DNA of 19,395 nt from Chrysochromulina tobinii. Lineage: Eukaryota; Haptophyta; Prymnesiales; Chrysochromulinaceae. Every line of letters begins with the position of its first letter. Within the stretch, counting starts at the first letter, position 1. This document shows, piece by piece, positions 9,657 through 14,498 of the stretch. The notes under the pieces were generated by a model that had not been told where the DNA came from, searched no databases, and worked only from the letters and a program-made list of their open reading frames with translations. The stretch lies in NCBI GenBank assembly GCA_001275005.1, contig JWZX01001394.1, positions 1-19,395 of the forward strand. The letters run 5' to 3'. Both the position numbers and the translations under genes were made by a program.

Positions 9657-10058
9657 CTTAAGCCCAGGATACAGTCTTAATACAGTCTACTAGTTGGCAG
9701 GAATGCGAATCCCCTCCCACAGGGCTCGCGGTTGTAACGGACATCCATTTTTCAAACGCGATCGACGTCCGCTTCATCGCGCGCTATTTTAAGCGCTATT
9801 AAAGTATTATTTTATATTTAACGACGAACCGTCCCCGGGTCGCGCACCGGGACCACGCCACCGTCGTAACACGAAACACCGTCTCCACCGTCACCGCGGC
9901 GTGCGCGCGTCGCACACGGACACGCGTGTCCGGCGTCGACACTTCACACGGTCACACGTATCGATGTCAATGCAGCACGGCATCACACCGCACGTCATTT
10001 CGGAACTACACGGTTTGACGCTCCACTCCTGAGATCACTCCGCTGGTACCGTACCATT
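9657..10058. other. intergenic region with duplicated TACAGTCT and a 16-bp palindrome
   Basis: 402 bp between convergent genes with no credible ORF. It holds a tandem near-duplicate TACAGTCTTAA / TACAGTCTAC (9670-9690), an AT-rich island (about 9784-9822) containing gcgctatt twice, and a perfect 16-bp palindrome cggacacgcgtgtccg (9917-9932) inside a CAC/GTG-rich tract. No RNA gene is recognised. Confidence 0.5.
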
Positions 10059-11561
10059 TTACCGCCACGCGGCACTGCCACGCTGTCGCGCAGCCCGCTC
10101 CGCCCCCACACCCAGTTGGAGGGCGCCTGTTGGGTGTGGGGGCGGAGCGGCGGCTTGCGAGAGAGTAAGCGAGAGAGCTCTTAAGAGAGCTCCGCTCGGC
10201 TTGATCTTCGACGGCTTGGCGGGAGAGTTCTGGACGGCGCTCGACGCAGCGCCCAACGCAGCGCTCGATTGGCGGGAGGATGCCGTGGCACTGCCTGAAC
10301 GCCTTCTCACCGTGTCACTGTGGTCGGTCGTTGAGGACCACGTTATCGTGTCGAGCTCCTGCTTTCGCTTCATGACTGCGTCGAGCTCCTCCTTGTCGCC
10401 GCCAGCGACATATCCACGTATTCGAACAGCGGTGCCGTCCCTGAGCGCCTCCATCAGCGCCTCGCCGCGCTTCATGAGCTCGCTCACCTCGACATGTGCG
10501 GCGATGGCTTGCTTGGTGGTCGAGCGTCGCTCGAGCTCCGCCCTCCCAAGTCGGCCCTCGTCGATCTCGGCACTCGTGGCTGCGCCGCATCGGATCTTGG
10601 AATTGATCGCCTCAATGAGACGGTTGAGCTCGGCCCTTGACATGGTCTTGCGCACCGCATCAGCATGCGCACCGCCATCGGCCCGTCCTTCATCCTCATC
10701 GCCATTTCCCCTCGCTTCGGCGCGACTTTCCGCGACTTTCTGCTTGAGAAAGCTAACCATGTGGAAGGCGCTGCTATTGGCCAGCACAGCATAGTCTTTG
10801 GGCCGCTGAGTACTGCTGATCACCGGAGCCGACGACGGGCGCGCGACTCGACATGGAGCCTTTGGTGGTGCCCGATGCAAAGCGGCCGGTGTCTCACTGA
10901 GCAGCCAGAGCGCCGATGTGTCGGTGTTGCCATTATGCAGCCTCAGCACATCTTCACACTTTGAGGGCACCGCGCCGGTCATCTCCTGGAGCAGAGACAC
11001 CTTCGCCGGGTCGATGTGCATAGGCCCACCTGCAGGCCTTGTGACAGTCCTTGTGCGATGAGGAGTGGTACAAGTAACAAGAGTCCCGACGAAGGCCCGT
11101 GCCTGTGTGCTGGCATCGACTGCTGGCTCTGCCCATTTGCAGGCCGATTGGGGAGATGGAGATTTCGCTTGGCCATCATGCCACACTCCCCTGGACCAGT
11201 GTGCTGTCGGCCGCTGACGAGAATCTCCGATTGCTCCTGGCGAGGTGGCGTGCGGAACGTAATGCGGAACGCGACACGACGCCCAGCTGGATGCGTGCAT
11301 GGTGAGCGTGGCATGCGAAGAACTAGGGGTCAACTTGATGCTGCTGCCAGCGCTGGGCACGAGCTTTGCGGTCGCGGGCATGACGTCGTCAAACGGTCGG
11401 TGCCAAACGCGCATGGACGTATAAGCGGTGGGCTTTGGCAAGCATGGCATGCTGTGCGATACGCTCATGACAGTCGCCAGCTTTTGCTGCACACGAGCGG
11501 CTGCTAGCGAACTAGCACTTGGTTGCAGAGAATAGATCGCAACATTGGAGGCGGCGCCCAT
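10059..11561 (-). CDS. hypothetical protein with UBA-like motif
   Basis: A 500-codon ATG-initiated frame that I do not recognise. Around residues 184-222, DPAKVSLLQEMTG is followed by a helix containing CEDVLRLHNGN and then a stretch ending ALWLLS. This matches the three-helix pattern of UBA/UBA-like domains (xxLxxMTG...VLRxxxGNxxxAxxWLL), which bind ubiquitin or related proteins. Downstream are a helical Lys/Glu/Arg-rich region (about 310-410) and a Ser/Ala-rich tail. The first 180 residues are Ser/Thr/His/Pro-rich, unlike the neighbouring genes, and may not be coding; Met180 just before the UBA-like motif is an alternative start giving about 321 residues. The last 25 codons run through a perfect inverted repeat, so the true 3' end is also uncertain. 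The C-terminal two-thirds is the better supported part. Confidence 0.5.
   Translation of the reverse strand: MGAASNVAIYSLQPSASSLAAARVQQKLATVMSVSHSMPCLPKPTAYTSMRVWHRPFDDVMPATAKLVPSAGSSIKLTPSSSHATLTMHASSWASCRVPHYVPHATSPGAIGDSRQRPTAHWSRGVWHDGQAKSPSPQSACKWAEPAVDASTQARAFVGTLVTCTTPHRTRTVTRPAGGPMHIDPAKVSLLQEMTGAVPSKCEDVLRLHNGNTDTSALWLLSETPAALHRAPPKAPCRVARPSSAPVISSTQRPKDYAVLANSSAFHMVSFLKQKVAESRAEARGNGDEDEGRADGGAHADAVRKTMSRAELNRLIEAINSKIRCGAATSAEIDEGRLGRAELERRSTTKQAIAAHVEVSELMKRGEALMEALRDGTAVRIRGYVAGGDKEELDAVMKRKQELDTITWSSTTDHSDTVRRRSGSATASSRQSSAALGAASSAVQNSPAKPSKIKPSGALLRALSLTLSQAAAPPPHPTGALQLGVGAERAARQRGSAAWR
10095..10150. repeat. perfect 20-bp inverted repeat, 16-nt loop
   Basis: Left arm 10095-10114 (ccgctccgcccccacaccca), loop 10115-10130, right arm 10131-10150 (tgggtgtgggggcggagcgg). 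The arms pair without mismatch and are very GC-rich. The repeat overlaps the last codons of the UBA-like ORF on the minus strand. Confidence 0.95.
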
Positions 11562-11830
11562 TCAGCCACCGCCGCCACCGCCACCCGAATGTGTGCTACA
11601 GGAGCTGCCGTAAGCGGCCCTCCACCGACTTCAAGGCCTATGACTGGAACAGCACGCCTGGAAAGAAGGATGTCTATGAAAATGCATGCTCTCTCTCAGA
11701 TTGTGCATGTTCACAGCCTTTGGTTGAAATTCGACACACAAGACACCGGACCGGCGTACATACGGATGCGGTTACCACTAGCTCGGGGACCCCTGGACAC
11801 CCCTATTAAACACACATTCATAGTACACTA
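11562..11830 (-). promoter_or_regulatory. upstream region of UBA-like ORF, ending at transposon insertion
   Basis: 269 bp between the ATG of the UBA-like ORF and the transposon edge, ending in the TA (11829-11830) that flanks the element. Contains a CCACCG-type trinucleotide run (about 11564-11586). No promoter motif is clear. The insertion may have separated the gene from more distal regulatory sequence. Confidence 0.35.
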
Positions 11831-11857
11831 CAGTCTTCCCCCCTCATTAAGAAAACA
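11831..11857 (+). repeat. left terminal inverted repeat
   Basis: 27 bp, starting CAGTCTT, then a C-run, then ATTAAGAAAACA. One substitution in the C-run (T at 11844) distinguishes it from the right end. Preceded by TA. Confidence 0.92.
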
Positions 11858-11867
11858 GGAATTTTAG

Positions 11868-11961
11868 GCTTGCCGTAGTTTCTTAGCGCCTTTGGCGCAC
11901 CATGGGCTGGTTTCTTAGCGGGCCGGCCGATCAGGTGCTGATCGTTTTGGGCGTTTTCTTA
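11868..11961 (+). repeat. left subterminal repeat block
   Basis: Contains gcttgccgtagtttctta (11868-11885), ccatgggctggtttcttag (11900-11918) and a third TTTCTTA (11955-11961). Small palindromes follow the first two: gcgcc-ttt-ggcgc (11886-11898) and cgatcag-gtg-ctgatcg (11928-11944). The first two repeats recur, in the same orientation, in the right block. Confidence 0.85.
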
Positions 11962-12015
11962 CACCTATTTCTAAGCGTTTTCGTCAGTTGCGTACTAGCG
12001 TACACCACTACATGT

Positions 12016-12046
12016 ACATTGGGGGGGTACTTAAAGGGGGTGGGGA
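12016..12046 (+). other. G-rich tract, possible G-quadruplex
   Basis: Runs of seven, five and four G separated by a short A/T segment and a single T, inside the transposable element. Four-tract folding is possible only if the seven-G run is split, so this is a weak candidate. Confidence 0.3.
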
Positions 12047-12159
12047 AGCTGCGCGTACACTAGAGTGTCGATTCCTGAGCTGACCTTGTCGGTGTCAGCG
12101 CGTATGCTGGTCGCGGATGGCGGCGCGGTGGGCTTCAAGATCGCGGCCTGAACCGCCGA

Positions 12160-12537
12160 GTGCAGAGCAGCTCGCCTTCAGCAAGGAGATTGCAAGGAGA
12201 AGGTAAGGAGAAGGAGGTGCCAGGTGATGCGCTGGTTGGCGTATCAATTCTCTACAATTGGCCGGTGGTGGGCTGGTGCATGGGACAGATCGTGGAGCGC
12301 AACACGGATGGGCGCTTGTTCAAGACGATTGGCGGTGAGCGAGTGAAAGTAAACTTTCTCATATTCTACGAGATCGCCCAGCAGACTGTGAAGACAGTGT
12401 TGCGCCTGGATGACTATGATAGTGAGTGGGTTTTGTTGGCAAGCATCGACGCCATAGTCCCAATAGAGCCGGGGCCCGAGCCAGGCGCACACGGTATGGC
12501 TCGCGGACCCGGCCCGGACGTGGGCGCGGACATGTAG
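12160..12537 (+). pseudogene. small ORF inside the transposable element, not a transposase
   Basis: A 125-codon open frame whose first codon is GTG; the frame is open back to 12079 but has no ATG upstream of the conserved-looking core. The core (about 12230-12460) reads VGVSILYNWPVVGWCMGQIV, NTDGR, then VNFLIFYEIAQQT and LRLDDYDSEWVLL: alternating hydrophobic/polar strands with a GWxxG turn, suggesting a small beta-barrel of Tudor/chromo type (inference). I recall similar short proteins recurring in algal repeats but cannot verify this here. A separate frame with an ATG at 12104 reads MLVADGGAVGFKIAA and stops at 12151, so a broken start or an unseen intron is possible. A GTAAG donor-like site (12203) lies near the start, but the nearest acceptor would give an implausibly short intron. 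Confidence 0.5.
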
Positions 12538-12567
12538 AGAGGGTGACCAGCGGGCCCTAACCTCTAG

Positions 12568-12621
12568 CCATGGGCTGTTTTCTTAGAGCCCCAGGGCACT
12601 TTTGCTTGCCGTAGTTTCTTA
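12568..12621 (+). repeat. right subterminal repeat block
   Basis: Contains ccatgggctgttttcttag (12568-12586; 18 of 19 identical to the left copy) and gcttgccgtagtttctta (12604-12621; identical to the left copy). The order is mirrored relative to the left end but the strand is the same, so these are direct, not inverted, copies. A near-palindrome gccccagggc follows the first. Confidence 0.85.
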
Positions 12622-12627
12622 ACATCG

Positions 12628-12654
12628 TGTTTTCTTAATGGGGGGGGAAGACTG
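12628..12654 (-). repeat. right terminal inverted repeat
   Basis: 27 bp complementary to the left end at 26 positions, ending AAGACTG and followed by TA at 12655-12656. Confidence 0.92.
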
Positions 12655-12656
12655 TA

Positions 12657-12908
12657 AACAACAGACAACCAAACGGAAGCCTATCGAATGTGCTCCGGAA
12701 GCCAGCAGTGGAGGACGGGAGTCGATGGAGATGGCGGAGGGGGGTCCATAATGAGGTGACACGTCATAAGTGCTGACATACGTGCCCTCGGAGAACATGT
12801 AGGTGACTTGACTTTCGTGGCGTGGTTTTGGGCAAACAGCTCGCGCCAAAGCGCGCACGCACTGGTTCAGTCGGCTCGCGCTTTCGCGCGACGCGCTGCC
12901 ACCCCCCG
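12657..12908 (+). promoter_or_regulatory. region between transposon and CCDC77-like gene
   Basis: 252 bp that should contain the promoter and 5' UTR of the CCDC77-like gene. The open frame of that gene continues upstream to a GTG at 12822, so a longer N-terminus from a spliced exon is possible. No other feature is seen. Confidence 0.35.
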
Positions 12909-14291
12909 ATGCCGGACCTTCGTCAAGAGGGGTCTTCGACCGTCGGCGAGCTGTCTACGCTGCCACTCTCAACCGAGCTGCTGAAGTATTACCGCGCACG
13001 GCTCGAATCCTCCGAGGCAGAAATGCGTGGCCTCGAGAGCCGCATCGATGCCTGCGCGGCCTCCCAGGCCGCGCAGCACAAAGCTCGCTGGGAAACGCTC
13101 AAGCGCATGGACGAAATCACCGACCTGCAAAAGGCGCTGAGCGACTCGCACATCTACCTATGGGAGGAGCGCGAAAATTGCCAGCGCCTGCAGGCCGAGA
13201 ACGACGAGCTGCGCATTCAGGAGCTCGAGGACCGGCGCAAGATCCAGCACCTGCTCTCGCTCGTTGACCCGCTCGTGCAGGACACGACGTATGTGCGCGA
13301 CTCGGCACCCGAGACGATGACACTCCATCCGCACGCGCGCTCGACCACAACTCCCGTCGCCGCGGGCAGCCATCGCAGCAACGCCCCCCGCAGGGGCGGC
13401 GGCAGCGGAGGCGGAGGCGAGGGCGGCGTGGCGGGCACGGCGGGTGTGCACTCGGACGGCACGCGCGTGCTGCGGACGGTCTACATGCCCAACGAGCAGG
13501 TCGACGCGCTGCTCCTCACCGTCGAGTCGCTGCGCACGCAACTGCAGCAGCAGGAGCAGCTCGGGCGCGAGCGCGTGGCGGCACTTCTGGAGGACAGGCG
13601 GCTGCGGCTGGCCGAGGAGCGCGCGCGGCGCGCGGCCGAATCGGACCGCGCGCAAGAGGCAGACGCGACGCTTGAGAAGACGCAGCAGATGCTGCACCAG
13701 TACACCAAGGACTACCTCTCTCTCAAACACGAGGGTCTCACCGAGCGGCGCCAGCTTGTCGAGCGGCTCGAGGATTGCACCAGGGAGCGCGATCGACTCG
13801 CCGAAGAGCTGCATGCGTACAAGGCCAAGGCGGAGATCGAGATGCATGCGGTCAACTCCTCCGCGCGCTCGGGCGCCGAGCAGTACATCGCCCTCTACCG
13901 GCAGCAGGTGAGCGATACAGAGCGCACAATGGGCCTACTCAAGGACCAACACAATGGGCTGCAGCAGGCGCTCGCGATGCGGATCAAGGAGCTCGAGGCG
14001 ACTGTGCTGCGACTCAAGCAGAGCTACCGCGAGCTCGACCAGCGGCGCGCCCTCGAGGTCGAAGGCTTCACGCAAGAGATCGGGCTGATGCGCAAGCAAG
14101 TGCGCCGTCTGGAGCTACGCCTCTTCGGGCGGAAGCCCGGGCTCTCCGAGGCAGAGGCGGAGGCGAACGTGCCCACGCCGCGCGGCGCGAGCGCAAAGGT
14201 GGCGCACGGCGCGAAGGCGTTGCGTGCCATGCAGGCCCGCGTCGCCGCGCTCGAGAAGAGCCTACTCACCCTCGACGAGGATGACATGTGA
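12909..14291 (+). CDS. CCDC77: CCDC77-like centrosome/basal-body coiled-coil protein
   Basis: A 460-residue coiled-coil protein (human CCDC77 is of similar size) that aligns by eye along the CCDC77 family. Matching blocks: LPLSTELLKYYRARLESSEAE near the N-terminus; EITDLQKALSDSHIYLWEERE; the signature RIQELEDRRKIQHLLSLV; a middle segment VDALLLTVESLRTQLQQQEQ with ALLEDRRLRL and YTKDYLSLK; and the C-terminal RRALEVEGFTQEIGLMRKQV (about residues 379-398). A Gly/Ser-rich linker (about 150-185) separates two coiled-coil halves. CCDC77 proteins have been found at centrosomes and are conserved mainly in organisms with centrioles (family knowledge; molecular function poorly known). The frame is open to a GTG at 12822; I use the ATG at 12909. 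No introns are apparent. Confidence 0.88.
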   Translation: MPDLRQEGSSTVGELSTLPLSTELLKYYRARLESSEAEMRGLESRIDACAASQAAQHKARWETLKRMDEITDLQKALSDSHIYLWEERENCQRLQAENDELRIQELEDRRKIQHLLSLVDPLVQDTTYVRDSAPETMTLHPHARSTTTPVAAGSHRSNAPRRGGGSGGGGEGGVAGTAGVHSDGTRVLRTVYMPNEQVDALLLTVESLRTQLQQQEQLGRERVAALLEDRRLRLAEERARRAAESDRAQEADATLEKTQQMLHQYTKDYLSLKHEGLTERRQLVERLEDCTRERDRLAEELHAYKAKAEIEMHAVNSSARSGAEQYIALYRQQVSDTERTMGLLKDQHNGLQQALAMRIKELEATVLRLKQSYRELDQRRALEVEGFTQEIGLMRKQVRRLELRLFGRKPGLSEAEAEANVPTPRGASAKVAHGAKALRAMQARVAALEKSLLTLDEDDM

Positions 14292-14498
14292 GGTTCGATA
14301 CCGTGGGGACGGGAGTTCACATGGTTCGGGAGGCCGGGGCTACCCGTGCCCGGTGACGGTGCGTCCGAAGGGAGTCTTCAGATTTTTCAGCGTGACCTGC
14401 GACCGTTGAGTTTTCTGGGGGGGTGGCTTGCTTGGGGGGTTGATTGAAGCAACTTTCACGCTTGAGACGGCGCTTCTGACACGGTCCCCGCGCCGCCA

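Larger units (their letters stand above)
11831..12654. mobile_element. TA-flanked, CAGT-ended Tc1/mariner-like element
   Basis: An 824-bp element bounded by 27-bp terminal inverted repeats that match at 26 of 27 positions: 11831-11857 begins CAGTCTTCCCCCC and 12628-12654 is its reverse complement. TA lies immediately outside both ends (11829-11830 and 12655-12656), fitting a 2-bp TA target duplication. CAGT ends plus TA targeting are typical of the Tc1/mariner (IS630-like) superfamily (established knowledge); the superfamily assignment here is inference because no DDE transposase is present. The only ORF (about 125 codons) is not a transposase, so the element is non-autonomous or a cargo-bearing derivative. 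Subterminal repeats sharing TTTCTTA lie inside both ends. The near-perfect ends suggest recent activity. Confidence 0.85.

Noticed and set aside
12203-12223. intron inside the transposon ORF (GTAAG ... CAG)
   Set aside because: It would be only about 21 bp, too short for normal splicing, and the frame is open without it.
12822-12908. N-terminal extension of the CCDC77-like protein from GTG
   Set aside because: GTG is not a normal nuclear start, and the encoded residues do not resemble the family. An upstream exon remains possible.
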